64,000 bases of DNA from Thinopyrum elongatum (Eukaryota; Streptophyta; Magnoliopsida; Poales; Poaceae). Below, in pieces: positions 1 to 10,908 of the stretch. How positions within the stretch are numbered: position 1 is the stretch's first letter; every line of letters starts with the position of its first letter. Both the position numbers and the translations under genes were made by a program. The DNA lies in assembly GCA_011799875.1 (NCBI GenBank), contig CM022303.1:187154088-187218087 (forward strand), given 5' to 3'. The notes beneath the pieces are model-generated. The model was not told the origin of the DNA and did not search any database. It saw only the letters and a program-made list of their open reading frames with translations.

Positions 1-544
1 CCTAAGTCATGGTTCCCCCCTCCCATCACCTCTTTTTCGCCATTCGAAATCCCCATTCGAAATCCCAGGCCGCCATAACCTCTCTGCTCCAGCCGCGAAA
101 CCCCACCCTCCTCCATCCGCCACCCCACCGCTGCCCAGCCGGAGCCTCTTCCCCGACGACGTCGTCCACCGCAACAGCCCGATGTCCCTCATACACCTCC
201 CCGGATGAGGATCCGTCGTCGATCTCGTCGTCCTGCCGGTTCAGCCGCCCCGTCCTCCACCTCCAAGGAGCTGCTTTGACGATCGCCTCGTCTATCGTGG
301 CTAATCCATCCCCACAGCACCGCCTTAACCTACTCCACCGGAACCGCAGCATCCTCACCGACTCCTCGGACGAAGCCGAGGCCTACTCGGCGCCACCAAA
401 GAGGTTGTACACTCATCGCATCGCACCTTCTCCTTAACTTGACCTCCCGGCGCTGACGATGCTCCATCCCGCACCCCCATGGCGCGGCTACCTTGAAGCC
501 GGTGCCACGGGCGACATCTCCACGATGGCTCTCCCCTAGTGCGA

Positions 545-850
545 GGCCCCTTCGGCTCCGGCTCTCGCTCGCTCGCACTGCTGCTGCTGCTTCTGCTCTT
601 GCTCGCTCGTGCTGCTGCTGCTGCTCCAGCTCTCGCTCGCTCGTGCTGCTGCTGCTCCGGCTCTCGCTTGGTCGCGCTGCTGCTCTGCTCTCCCCCTCAC
701 TCGTGCTGCTGCTCTGCTCTTGCTCTCGCTCGCACTGCTGATGCTGGTACACGGGCTACTGCAGCTACATGAGTTGCTGCTCTGGCTCTAGTTTGCGTTG
801 CTCCTCCATGCACTGCTGCTCCGGCTGCTATCTGCTACTGTGTTCCCCAT
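545..850. repeat. CTG/CTCG-rich low-complexity block
   Basis: The motif GCTCGCTCGTGCTGCTGCTG and close variants recur here in imperfect tandem, giving long Leu/Ala/Ser-rich readings in all frames. It lies in the first apparent intron of the TNPA-like gene. The readings are repeat-driven and I do not call them proteins. Confidence 0.7.
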
Positions 851-859
851 CGATCGCCT

Positions 860-1139
860 GCTGATTTAGATCACTGTTTCTCTACTACTAGTGCTCGAGG
901 GGCCTAAACTACATGTGAAGTGCCTCTCTACTACCTGTGCGTTCAGTTTTGACAGTAAAATTCAGATTCCACAGTAAATTTCAGATTCGACAGTTAAGTT
1001 CAGAGTCAACAGTTTTTACCTCATCTGTTGTAGTCAGGTGTTTTTTGGTGATGTAAATTTTACATCTATCACTTTTTGGTAATGTATTTTACATCATCTA
1101 TTGGAGATGCTATTAGAATCCCACTTGAGATTAACGATG
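860..1139 (+). other. Intron-like spacer of the TNPA-like gene
   Basis: AT-richer sequence between the first two exon-like blocks. It contains a short run of near-repeats of CAGATTC/GACAGT type at 950-1010 and two copies of a TTTTTGGTGATGTAAATTTTACATC-like phrase. I see no coding signal. Confidence 0.4.
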
Positions 1140-1396
1140 TATGTCTTGTACTGCTTCAGCCTCGACGTCTTACGGCTCGCCGGAGCTGCCCCAACGACAG
1201 AACCATCCATCACAACAGAGCAGTGCCCTGGACGCCGTCTACAGATTCCTCAGATATTCCTCCACACCTCCGTTAGCCACCTCTGCCGCAACTTCTTCAG
1301 CGACCAACCCAATGATGCTGAGGTCGACACGGCTACGGCAAAGAGGTTGTACACTTGTCACATCACTTATTACTCTACATTCATGTTGATCCATTA

Positions 1397-1791
1397 GGGC
1401 TATTTTGGTTCAAAGGAAAAAGTGAAGGAAAAACATAGAAATAGGAAATTTTCCTATGGCACTCTACTATTCAATTATTCATGCATTTTGTTGAAAGGAA
1501 TGGAGCAAAACATCCACCTGGACCTACTTTTCAAAATCCTATGCATGAAAACAAGACCAAGTGCATTAATGGCAGAATAACATTCTAACTGTACACGCTT
1601 TCATACGGTTTCCAGTTAATTTGTCCATGTTTCTTTGCATTTCTCTGCTCTTCCAATTCCTGTGAACCAAACACCCAAGTTGACCGAAATCCTGTGTTTA
1701 CAAATGCTCTGTTTCCCACGTGCATTCCTATCCTATTTCGGTGTTTTTCCTATCCCTGCATTTTTTAGAATCCTGCAAGCCAAAGGATCCC
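1397..1791. mobile_element. Tourist-like (PIF/Harbinger) MITE, duplication TTA
   Basis: A 395-base non-coding element flanked by TTA at 1394-1396 and 1792-1794, the duplication expected of PIF/Harbinger elements. The ends are inverted and imperfect: GGGCTATTTTGGTTCAAAGG on the left against GGGATCCTTTGGCTTGCAGG read from the right. Inner inverted matches such as ATAGGAAA/GATAGGAAAAA support the call. It lies in an intron of the TNPA-like gene. It has no transposase and would have been moved by one supplied elsewhere. Confidence 0.75.
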
Positions 1792-2679
1792 TTACAGAAT
1801 TACTTCAGTTACAGGTAGGTGTCGAAGAAAACTTTGTGTGGTTTGTCCTGCTCCTGCCGCGACGTCGTCCACCTCACCTGAGCTGCTCCATCGACAGAAG
1901 CATCCACCAAACCAGACATCACGACTCCTGACCATCTTTCGCCGCCTCAGATCTCCTTCCATGCCGTCGGCACCCACCGCAACTGCATCACCATCATCGA
2001 CTCAGCAGATGAACCTGAGGAGTACACGGGTCCACAAGAGAGGTCACACTCTTTTGTTTCTGCTTATGTTATGCATTGCTTAATATTACCTGCTACTTTA
2101 TCGTCCTGTTCACCTCTTAGACTCCAAGTCAGGTCCAAATTAATGTTCAAACTTGAGTTTTAAAATTACTTGTGGGGCACATATCGAGGCAGCAATGAAT
2201 AGTATCTCTGTATATTATCTGGTTCACCTAGGGTATGCCTATGTTGTTCATCTTGGGTGGGAAACAAACAGTAAAGCAATCATCATCTGTCTTATTATTA
2301 AATTAAAGCTATCATTAGCCTGCTATCATTATTTTTGGATCCATCCACTGGTTGTTACCATCACTCTAGATTTCTGCATGCTCTCCTTACATAATCTCAC
2401 TATATTTTTTCGTATGCATGTCAGGTATTGTACACAGTCATGCTGAACATGTAGAGAAAAAGAGAAGAGTTTTGCGCGGCAATACAATGTCATGCAGACA
2501 TCGCTCCATGGTGGGTTCAATGGCAAACCCTCCCCCCTCTCCAGATTGTAATCCAGAGGAAGATATCTGTTCTGAGGCGTATTCAGATGCAGCTGACCAC
2601 TCCTATTTACCCCCCAAGGTGTTTGCTCTAACTTGGCATGATGATGTTGGTCATATCATGCATATGTTGCCTTGCAGTG

Positions 2680-3460
2680 CCTACTTTCGACATCATATAT
2701 GTCATCTGCTTAGTTTAGACATGTTCTGTAATGCCACCTATTTAGTTTCCATATCATATATGGGAATTATGCAGTCTCATCTCTTTTAGCCAGCCATAAT
2801 ATATGTGAAATATGCAATGCCATCCTGTTTAACCAGGCATCATATATTTGAATGATATCTTGCCCATCCTTTTCTTCATTACATTTCCATTTGTTGACAA
2901 TGTTTGTACATTGAACTACTTTTCCTGTGAATCAGCCATTTGAGTGGGTGATGGAAAAATCTGGAGTGAAAACAAGGTCTTCAGAGCAGACAGTGCTACC
3001 TGTCGAAGCAGATCTCTTGCTGGGTCCCGATAGCTCCTCAGAGATGGATTCAGAGATAGATGACCAGTCCTATTCCCCCACCGAGGTGTATGCTCTAACT
3101 TGGCACGGTTATACTGCTCATATCATGCATATGGTGTCTTGCATTGCATAGTTTAGACATCATATACACAATATTCAACACCATGTTCTTAGTTCAGACA
3201 TCATATATGCGAATGCCCTCTGCTTAGCATATAAATCACATATGTGAATTAAATCATACGATCCTGATTACTTAGATAACATGTATGTGAATTATGTCAT
3301 GCGAACCTGTTTACTAAAGACATCATATAATTATCTCATGCCATCCTGTTTAGTTAGTCATCATATCTTTGAATTATGTCATGCTATGCTATCCAGTTTA
3401 GATAGACATCATATATGTGAAATTATGTCATGCTATCCTTTTTAGTTAAACAATATACAT
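2680..3460 (+). repeat. Degenerate intronic tandem repeat (about 45-60 bases)
   Basis: The phrase ACATCATATATGTGAATTAT followed by GTCATGCxATCCTGTTTAGTT recurs many times with substitutions and small indels in two neighbouring introns, at about 2680-2860 and 3140-3460. The exon end plus intron start is also duplicated: GCTCTAACTTGGCA occurs at both 2625 and 3090. This points to local segment duplication within the element. Confidence 0.6.
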
Positions 3461-4152
3461 GTCAACTATTTCATGCCCTCTTTTTTCCACACTATCTATT
3501 GCATCTGTCTCTCATACAAGGTCTATGCATTCAACTATGTTTCCTGTTTATCAGCCATTTGAATTGGAGTGGGTGATGGCAGTATCTAGCGGAGTAAAAA
3601 CACGGTCTACAAATAAAACAGTGCTACCTCTTGGTGGAGATAGCACCCCGGTTGTACATGCACAAGAACCAGCCCTACCACACATAACCCAGACTCTCGC
3701 AGATTGTACCCCTACTGCGATGGACAGAGAACCAGCTTCACCCAATTTAACCCCAACCCCAGCAGATAGTAACCCAATTCCTGTTGACACAGCACCATCT
3801 CCACCACAGATCTCCCAAACAAGAGCAGTTAGTAAGGCAGCTCCAGTGCCCAAAGCGCTAGTACTACCACGACGAACCCCAACTCCACCAGTTAGTACAC
3901 CTATTCCTGTGGAGGAAGCACAACCAGCCATTTGTAGTTTAGCATCTATCGCATTGATGTTGTTAAATCCTATGTGCGCATCTTCCCATCATGGAATTAT
4001 TATTCTGAAGATGAAGGAAAAAGCCAGTTGCAGGTGTTCGTCCAGGAGTTATGTGTAAGTAATGTTATTCATGGCAATTACTGTGCTTTGTCCCATACAT
4101 TATACCTCCATGATGCTTATAATACAGCAAATTTTCCCATTTTTCTCTATAG

Positions 4153-4365
4153 AGAAGGACCAATTTGGAAACTCAGGATGAGGTAACCTGTGCTAATACC
4201 TCTGCTATCTTCAACAATGCTTGGTGGCAGTATCGGAATTACCTGAAGAAAACGTACTTCACTGGCAAAGAAACTCATCAAATTCCCTTACGTTCTCCTG
4301 AGACACATTTACTGGACGATGATTGGGAACGCCTTGTTCTGTACTGGTCCCGAACCAAGAATGTG
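4153..4365 (+). CDS. Transposase_24-like exon of the TNPA-like gene
   Basis: This exon of 71 codons is bounded by a TAG acceptor at 4150-4152 and a GTAAGG donor at 4366. Both ends are phase 0, matching the donor GTAAGT after 4054 in the upstream exon. It encodes the tryptophan-rich stretch AWWQYRNYL followed by a conserved-looking LDDDWERLVLYWS segment, the pattern I associate with plant En/Spm Transposase_24 proteins. It has no internal stop. It is the best evidence that the gene belongs to a CACTA element and is not captured host DNA. Confidence 0.6.
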
Positions 4366-5034
4366 GTAAGGTCTATTGGCTCATTTTTTATTTTTAAGTA
4401 CTATATGCCTGTGTCTTACTATACTTTGTTCGTGTAGAAAAAGTGCTTAAACCTGAAGAACAACTGTTCTCATTTAATATTCCATTGCTATCGTGCATAC
4501 TGCTTTGCTCTTGTATCACTGTATTTTCTCATACAAACTTATTTTTAAATTGAAGGATCCAATCAAAACTCCAATGGCACGATAGGTATGTTTACGCATG
4601 TTTCTTTAACATGTTTGCTCTTATAAATAGCTCTGTTAATTTCAATTTCAATTGTGTATACAGTTGACTTCTCATATCATGCACATTACTAGCATCACAA
4701 TAGAGCCAATACTGTTGTTGTACATGTAGACCCGTGGTACCCATCTGAAATCTTGTTCTGCCGTGTAGTTTCCCACGCTTTGTATTCTTTCGGTGTTGCT
4801 TTGTCTTGAACTGATATGATGTGAACCGTGTCTCTATTTTGATTTGGCAAGACAATGCAGTGACCATAGGACTTAGATATATGTTTGTTTGTTGCTTTTA
4901 TTATGTACTACTTGGCAATAGAAGACTTGGTAGTTTAATCCTGTCCACCTTACTAATGAACTGGTTCACCGAAATGAGTTTCATATACTAGTACACGCTA
5001 AACCTGTTATGTGTCTGCTTGTTTCTTCTTTTAG

Positions 5035-5484
5035 AATGCTGACAGAATATTGGGGAAGAGTGCCTTATTAAGCAATGGTAAAGGAAGTAATGCAGATAAG
5101 GTTCAGGATAGTGAGACATCCTTATTGGTCTCCAACAAAGCTGATAAAACAGCTAAGGAAAACTATCTTGAAGACAGTGAGACAACCCCAAAGTCCTGTC
5201 TTGGTGTAGTGTTTGAGTTACTGGCCACTACCGCTGGCACAAGCTATTCAAACTCACTGTCTGAATCAGTTTGGTTTCTTGAGTCTCAACTACAAGCTGA
5301 AATACATCGATCAGCTGTGCTGCGATAGGAAGCCGAAGGACTGCGGAAGTCCCTGGAGAATTCAGATGCATACTTTCTGGTGCAACAGCATGCTTTGGAG
5401 GATTTTAGCGCCAAACGGGAGAAAGCTAATAAGCTTGCTAAGCTTGTTGCCAGCATGGTGGATACCCAGGATAACGTTTCTTGA
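5035..5484 (+). pseudogene. Terminal coiled-coil exon of the TNPA-like gene, one in-frame stop
   Basis: The acceptor TTAG ends at 5034 and the frame stays open to TGA at 5482-5484 apart from TAG at 5326-5328. The frame on both sides of that TAG reads as one charged helical segment (SQLQAEIHRSAVLR, then EAEGLRKSLENS), so the TAG is a point mutation in a once continuous coiled coil. The smaller CACTA starts at 5490, only five bases after the TGA, so it landed in the 3' untranslated region and did not cause the break. Confidence 0.6.
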
Positions 5485-5509
5485 GCTCTCACTACTAGGA
5501 AAAGGCCTG

Positions 5510-5760
5510 CTAGTGGCGCACCAGTTTTGCCTACTAATGGCGCACTACTGGTGCGCCACTAGCACCATGCCATTAGAATTAAATACTAATGGCGCACCCC
5601 TGGTGCGCCATCAGTATAGCCCACCGTGCGCCATTAGTATGCCTCCCGGGGGCCATATGTACCTTGTGCTCTGGGTTACTAATGGCGCACTTCTATGTGG
5701 TGCGCCATTACTAAGTCAGATAGTAATGGCGCACCACATAGAAGTGCGCCATTACTAACA
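5510..5760. repeat. Left subterminal hairpin array of the small CACTA
   Basis: Alternating TAATGGCGCACC and its complement GGTGCGCCATTA, spaced by short variable loops, can each fold into a short hairpin. The last pair, around 5682-5758, forms a long near-perfect inverted repeat. Such subterminal repeats are the usual binding sites for the accessory protein in CACTA elements; binding here is inferred. Confidence 0.75.
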
Positions 5761-6414
5761 AATATTTCTCAAAAAAAAAATCAAAATTTTTTTCAATTTT
5801 TTTTTAATCTCGGGTCACTATGGCTTAATCTCGGGTCAATATGCTTAATCTCAAGTCAAATCGCACTAAATGGTCAAACTTCCCGGAAGGTCACCCATCC
5901 TCACACTACTCCAGCCCGAGCACGCTTAACTTCGCAGTTCTATCCAACCCCATCACCACCTCACTTAACAAGCACTTGTTGATATATCTATGATATCAAT
6001 CCTATTAAACCTTGTTGATGTCTAGGACTTTGTTCATGTTCATTAGTGTGATGAAATTTTGAAAAAATATTTCAAACTTCCCGGTCATATTACGTATCAT
6101 ATTTTGAAAAAAAATTCCAAAAAAAAAATTCGGATGTAACTTTTCGAGTAGATGATTTTTCATATAAAAACTTTTTCATCGGAGTTCGTATGCAAAAGTT
6201 ATGCCCATTTTACAAATTCTCGAGAGATTTTACAAAAAAGTCAAAAATTCATGTTTGTAAATTTTGCTAACAACTAGACCACATATCACATGGGAATCTT
6301 ATTTTCTTTTATTTTTTTGACATTTCTATCATTTTCTTTTATTTTTTTTGAAACTGAAAAGGCGGTCCACGGGGGGGGGGTGCATTTGGTGAATAAATTG
6401 TAAGACTCAGAAAG

Positions 6415-6890
6415 TTAGTAATGGCGCACCACGTAACAGGTGCGCCATTAGTAACCCTGGTTACTAATGGCGCACCTGTTACGTGGTGCGCCATTACTAG
6501 TTTTGCAAAAAAAATAAAAATAAAATGTTTAGTAGTGGCGCACCAGTGGATAGTGCGCCATTACTAGTTTGAACTAGTAATGGCGCACTGTACCCAGGTG
6601 CGCCATTACTAGTTTTGAAAAGAAAAGTAAAAAAAATTGTTAGTAGTGGCGCACGGAGTGTGTGGTGCGCCATTACTAGTTAAAACTAGTAATGGCGCAC
6701 TGTGCCCTGGTGCGCTATTAATAGTTTTGGAAAAATAAAAAAAATAAAATTTGCTAGTAATGGCGCACCGTGTGTCTGGTGCGCCATTAGTAATGAGGAC
6801 ACTAATGGCGCACCTGTATCTGGTGCGCCACTACTATATAGCAGTGGCGCACCAGATACATGGTGCGCCATTAATGTCCATATCAGCTAT
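6415..6890. repeat. Right subterminal hairpin array of the small CACTA
   Basis: This mirrors the left array, with GGCGCAC/GTGCGCC cores in inverted pairs separated by 12-16 base variable loops and AT-rich linkers. The flanking TAGTAATG/CATTACTA bases extend each stem. One copy is mutated (GGTGCGCTATT near 6710). Confidence 0.75.
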
Positions 6891-7199
6891 AGCCCTTTTC
6901 CTAGTAGTGTCTTCTGAAGTTGTTTGAGTTATGGACTTGTTTTGCTGCCGCGTTTATTTGCACTGGTGGCCAATTTAGATGGCCAGTGTATGTAATATGC
7001 TGCTTTGTTCGCTATATTTGCACTGGTGGCGAACTTTGATGCCTAGTGGATGTAATATGTGTAATAGCCGTAATAGCCTAGCATTAGTTGCTTGCTTATT
7101 TATTTCCTTATTGTCTTGTTTAGTTGTTTCCTTGTAGTCACTGCAGTTCTTTTTCCGCGTTTTTCTATTGGCCACAATAACCTATTTTTATAACTAGGC

Positions 7200-8460
7200 C
7201 ACAATAACCATGGCAACACATGGACTGTTGTAACCATGGTCCTGCTACCTGCTGTAGTGACCATGGGCCTCCTACGGGCCGTAGGATCCATGGGCCTTCT
7301 ACGGGCCGTAGGATCCATGGGCCTTCTACGGGCCGTAGGATCCATGGGCCTTCTACGGGCCGTCTAATCAATGGGCCTTCTATGGGCCGTATAATCGTTT
7401 CGCCAAACATGGGCCATACTATTCATGGACCAATAACGGTCCGCAAAATGGGCCGTAAACAGGCTAGAGTGGAAATCGTCTGTTTATGGCCCGACCATAA
7501 CGGGCCGTTAATAGGCCGTATTTGATGACGCTATGAAAACAGCCCAACGTGTTAACGGGCCACAATCAGGCCGACTATAACCACGGGCTGAATTTGGCCC
7601 ACAAGCAAAACAGGCCAGTAACGGACTGTAAGTAACCGAAATCTTGAAATGAGCCCAAGAATAAATAGGCCCTTAGAAGGCCAAAAGTTAACACGGGCTG
7701 GAAACGGCCTACGGAATAATGGGCCGTTAATGGGTATAAAGCGATACACTGTTCATTATGGGCCAGTTTCACCTCAGGCCTTTAATGGGCCCAGAGTTAC
7801 AAAGGGCCTCGTATGGGCCGAAAGACATCATGGGCCATACATGGGCCGGAAGTTACAACGGGCTGGAATTATATTAGACGGCCCAGATGACGCTACTGGG
7901 CCTAATTCGGATAGGCCGTAACGGGCCGTGAGTTAGCGGGCTGTAAATGGGCTATATGCGAACAGGCCGTTAACAGGCTTTCCGTGGGCCGGCCCGCTAC
8001 CTTTTGACCAAGTCAAACAGGCCGGCCTTTTCACCGGAATGGGCCTCTGTTGGGCCATGCCATGTGTCGACGTATCATAGGCGCCTCCGATCCAATGAGT
8101 GGATGACATCTGTCCCAACGGTGAGCCGACACGTGGTTCCTCTAGCCATTGAGAATTTTACACATGGAAAATCCCCATTGGTCCGGGCTGTTAACGGGTT
8201 ATCAGATTCAAACCGGAACCGATAGCTTAACGGCGACCCATTATGGTGGATGCCACGTGTTGGTTACCCTTGATGAAAGCACTTCCATGACGCGCCATTT
8301 ATCGTCATGGAAGTGGACACTTCCGTGATGATAATTTTGGTATTGTCATGGAACACTTCTATGACAGCACAGGTATGACTATCTTGATTCTGTCATAAAA
8401 TTGTCATGGATGTACATGCATGACAGAAAACGTGACCTACTGTGACAAACACGTATCATC
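7200..8460 (+). repeat. Right subterminal repeat zone of the large CACTA
   Basis: Two repeat types are visible. From 7255 to 8010 the phrases ATGGGCC, GGGCCGTA and GGCCCG recur in both orientations. They begin with a regular array at 7260-7375 in which a roughly 32-base unit containing ATGGGCCTTCTACGGGCCGT repeats. From 8270 to 8460 there are TCATGGAAGTG/CACTTCCATGA palindromes. No coding sequence is evident. This matches the architecture of CACTA 3' subterminal regions. Confidence 0.7.
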
Positions 8461-8485
8461 ACGGAAGTGTATTTTTTTTGTAGTG

Positions 8486-9672
8486 TATGGACTTGACTCT
8501 GAGATAGTAGCCTCCTTTTGTGAATAATTTGTTACTCATGTTCATCTCCCTAAGGAGAAGTGGTTTAAATATCATCCCCCTATTAAAGAAAAGATTGAGG
8601 AACCTGTTATAGTTAAGGATGAAACTATCATTTGCAATGTTGATCCAGTTGTACCTACTACTTGTATTGAGAAACCACCTTTCCCTGTTAGGATAAAGGA
8701 ACATGCTAAAGTTTCAACTGTGGTTAACATAAGTAATATTAGAGCACCTAGACCCTCTGAACAAACTAAAGTTGAACCTAATGTTTCTATGGTTAAAGAT
8801 CTTTTGGTCGATAATATTGATGGGCATGTTATTTACTTCTGTGATAAAGCAACTAGAATTGCTAAGCCTGATACTAAAGATAAGAATAAGCCTATTGTCT
8901 CAGTTAAAATAGGAGATCATTGTTATCATGGTTTATGCGACTTGGGTGCTAGTGTGAGTGCTATTCCGTTTACCTTATATCAAGAGATCATGAATGATAT
9001 TGCACTTGTTGAGATAGAAGACGTTGATGTTACTATTAAGCTTGCGAATAGACATACTATTTCACCACTTGGGATTGTCAGAAATGTTGAAGTATTGTGT
9101 GTAAATATCAAATACCCTACTGATTTTTTAGTTCTTGGTTCTCCACAAGATGATTTTTGTCCCATTATATTTGGTAGACCTTTCTTGAATACAATTAATG
9201 CTAAGATTGATTACACTAAAGGAACTGTCAGTGTTAACATTGGTGATGTATCTCATGAGTTTAATTTCTCTAAATTCCGTAGACAACCTTATGATAAAGA
9301 ATTTCCTAGTAAGGATGAAATTATTAGTCTTGCTTCTATTGCCGTACCTCCTACTGATCCGTTAGAACTATATTTGCTAGACCATTAAAATGATATGCAT
9401 ATGAACGAAAGAAATGAAATAGATAAGATGTTCTTTGATCAACCACCTATTCTTAGACACAATTTGCCTATTGAAACTCTTGGAGGTCCTCCTCCACCTA
9501 AAGGTAATCCTGTGTTTGAATTGAAACCATTGCCTCATACATTCAAATATGCTTATCTTGATGAAAAGAAGATATATCCTGTTATTATTAGTGCTAACCT
9601 TTCAGAGCATGAAGAAAAGAGATTACTAAAACTCTGAAGAAGCACCGTGCTACTATTGGATATACTCTTGAT
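8486..9672 (+). pseudogene. Gypsy-1 gag end, aspartic protease and start of RT
   Basis: Read from 8486, one frame is open apart from an early TAA (8525-8527) and a TAA at 9386-9388. The retropepsin is recognisable from GLCDLGASVSAIP near 8935-8970, where DLGAS carries the catalytic aspartate, and from IFGRPFLNT near 9170, the usual second protease motif. Sequence after 9389 continues in the same frame to 9637 (PPPKGNPVFELKPLP and so on), then shifts frame near 9628 into KTLKKHRATIGYTLDDL, the start of gypsy reverse transcriptase. Copia-1 cuts it at 9678, and the next codons are found after 21706. The protease would have processed the polyprotein inside the virus-like particle. Confidence 0.85.
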
Positions 9673-9677
9673 GATCT

Positions 9678-10908
9678 TGTTGGGTTCTATGGTAGGGTGC
9701 GAAGACTGCACAATGAAATTTTCCTACGCGCAGAACAACCAAGAACATGCCACGGGAGATGGATCACAGATCGTTACCACTAGACGCGCAATGCCGTGCA
9801 GCGGAAGAAGAGTTGGGGCCGCGCGTCCACGTGGATCGTCTCCTCCTTGTCCGATCTCCCTCGAACAGCCGGTCGTCGGATCCCACGTACAGGTTTGCCG
9901 GAGCGGCGCAGGTGCACCGCCTCTAACAGTATCCGCGCGTGCAAGAAGAACACCGTGCGGCGGACTGCTAGGTCCGATCACACCGCCGGCGGCAAGTGGA
10001 GGTGGCTATTCGCAACACATGCAAACCCTAGTGACAGCGCCGAAGCAATCAACCAATGAGTGTGCCGCACCCCCACTATATATATAGGCATCCGTCGCGA
10101 GCTCAACACTTGGGCCTCGCACGAATCCTAAAGCCCACAAGTTTACTCGGCCACGATCCAAATTCAGTTCGGATCACATCCGATCAGTGTCCTCGGATCT
10201 GACCTCGTAGGTTCCTTCCCTTAAGCGCGCGACCCCTTAGGTTCAAGTCGGCTTGGTCACAGTTCGGATCACCTCCGACCTGCACGGTTGGTAGCGGCCT
10301 CTAGCAAGGCGTGCCGACCACCAAGTAGACTGTGAAGCTGGTTAGGCAAACCTGTACAACATGTCACACTTCTGTTCCCTTTGCCACATGATATATGTTG
10401 TCGGGCTCAAGGTGAGTCTGTCATCCTTGTGCTAGCCCGACCTCATTCTCGTTCGAGTGATGCCGACCACTTACCGGATTATCTCATAATCCCTGCCGCA
10501 TGGCCATGCTTATCTTGGTCGGATCACACGAGGGGCCCAGAGTATATCTCTCCTGATCGGAGGGGCAAATCCCATCTTGCTCGACCATGTCTCGTAGCAT
10601 GGGTCTGGACAAGCCCGAAACCTACCTTTGTAACTACCCAGTCATGGAGTAGCATTTGGTCGGACCAAAGAGGGCCTGTCGCCATCCCGAGTACATGCGC
10701 CAGCTTAGGTCTTAGGACATAGAACATATGTTGTACTAGAGACTCACAGATGACATATCTCTGCGTCTCACAGTTGGGTCTATCCGACTCGGACCTTATC
10801 TCAACTCGAATCCTACTAAGTCAAATCCGACCAGACCCTTCCAAGTCCATGTTATCCGGTTAGCATCCAATGCTCCATGGCTAGTGAGACCAAGCCATCG
10901 ACCGTGTC
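9678..10908 (-). repeat. Copia-1 3' LTR, truncated
   Basis: It matches 20268 to about 21509 of the other LTR along its whole length with scattered substitutions. It lacks the part corresponding to about 21510-21701, so its upstream (U3) start is gone on the minus strand. The break lies at GTGTCAT, about 10902-10908, where integrase coding sequence begins. Short GC-rich readings inside it are LTR sequence and not genes. Confidence 0.88.

Larger units (their letters stand above)
9..5484 (+). pseudogene. TNPA-like CACTA accessory gene, multi-exon, broken
   Basis: This is a set of exon-like blocks on one strand joined by plausible GT-AG introns. The best blocks are about 3548-4054 (proline/threonine-rich, then an acidic stretch), 4153-4365, 4438-4530 and 5035-5484. 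The 4153-4365 block holds NNAWWQYRNYL and LDDDWERLVLYW, resembling the Transposase_24 (Ptta/En/Spm) domain. The next block looks like a degraded copy of that family's Lys/Asn-rich continuation. The last block ends in a charged helical segment likely to form a coiled coil. Upstream blocks at 1-440, 1140-1375, 1838-2080, 2426-2630 and 2934-3090 look like duplicated exons. An in-frame stop at 5326-5328 breaks the last exon. Role by family: binds subterminal repeats to help TNPD-driven transposition. Exon joins in the first 3 kb are uncertain. Confidence 0.6.
5490..6909. mobile_element. Non-autonomous CACTA element, duplication TCT
   Basis: The ends are perfect inverted CACTACTAGGAAAAGG (5490-5505) and its complement at 6894-6909. 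TCT flanks both sides (5487-5489 and 6910-6912), the 3-base duplication of CACTA elements. The 1,420-base body encodes nothing recognisable. Both flanks are packed with GGCGCAC/GTGCGCC pairs, about 27 copies by eye, and the middle (5760-6400) is AT-rich. It inserted just after the stop codon of the TNPA-like gene. Confidence 0.93.
1..8485 (+). mobile_element. CACTA (En/Spm-type) DNA transposon, right-hand part
   Basis: The right terminus reads TGTAGTG at 8479-8485, the complement of the CACTACA start typical of CACTA transposons. It is preceded by a subterminal zone full of short repeats and palindromes (about 7200-8460), as expected for TNPA-type binding regions. The decayed multi-exon gene at 9-5484 resembles TNPA, the accessory protein of this superfamily. 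The left terminus and any TNPD transposase lie outside the window. The three bases after the end are TAT, the probable target duplication, but the partner copy cannot be seen. Gypsy-1 coding sequence resumes in frame from those bases, so the CACTA inserted into Gypsy-1. The terminal sequence resembles wheat CACTA families such as Jorge; that name is from memory and unconfirmed. Confidence 0.8.

Noticed and set aside
493..791. Leu/Ser/Cys/Ala-rich frames resembling signal peptides
   Set aside because: They result from a CTG/CTCG tandem repeat and are open in several frames at once.
7100..7410. Repeated peptide frame (MDPTARRRP type) on the minus strand
   Set aside because: It is a reading of the 32-base subterminal repeat of the large CACTA, not a protein.
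9724..10087. Short frames that also occur at 20270-20677
   Set aside because: Both positions are the two LTRs of Copia-1, so the similarity reflects LTR identity and not a gene family.
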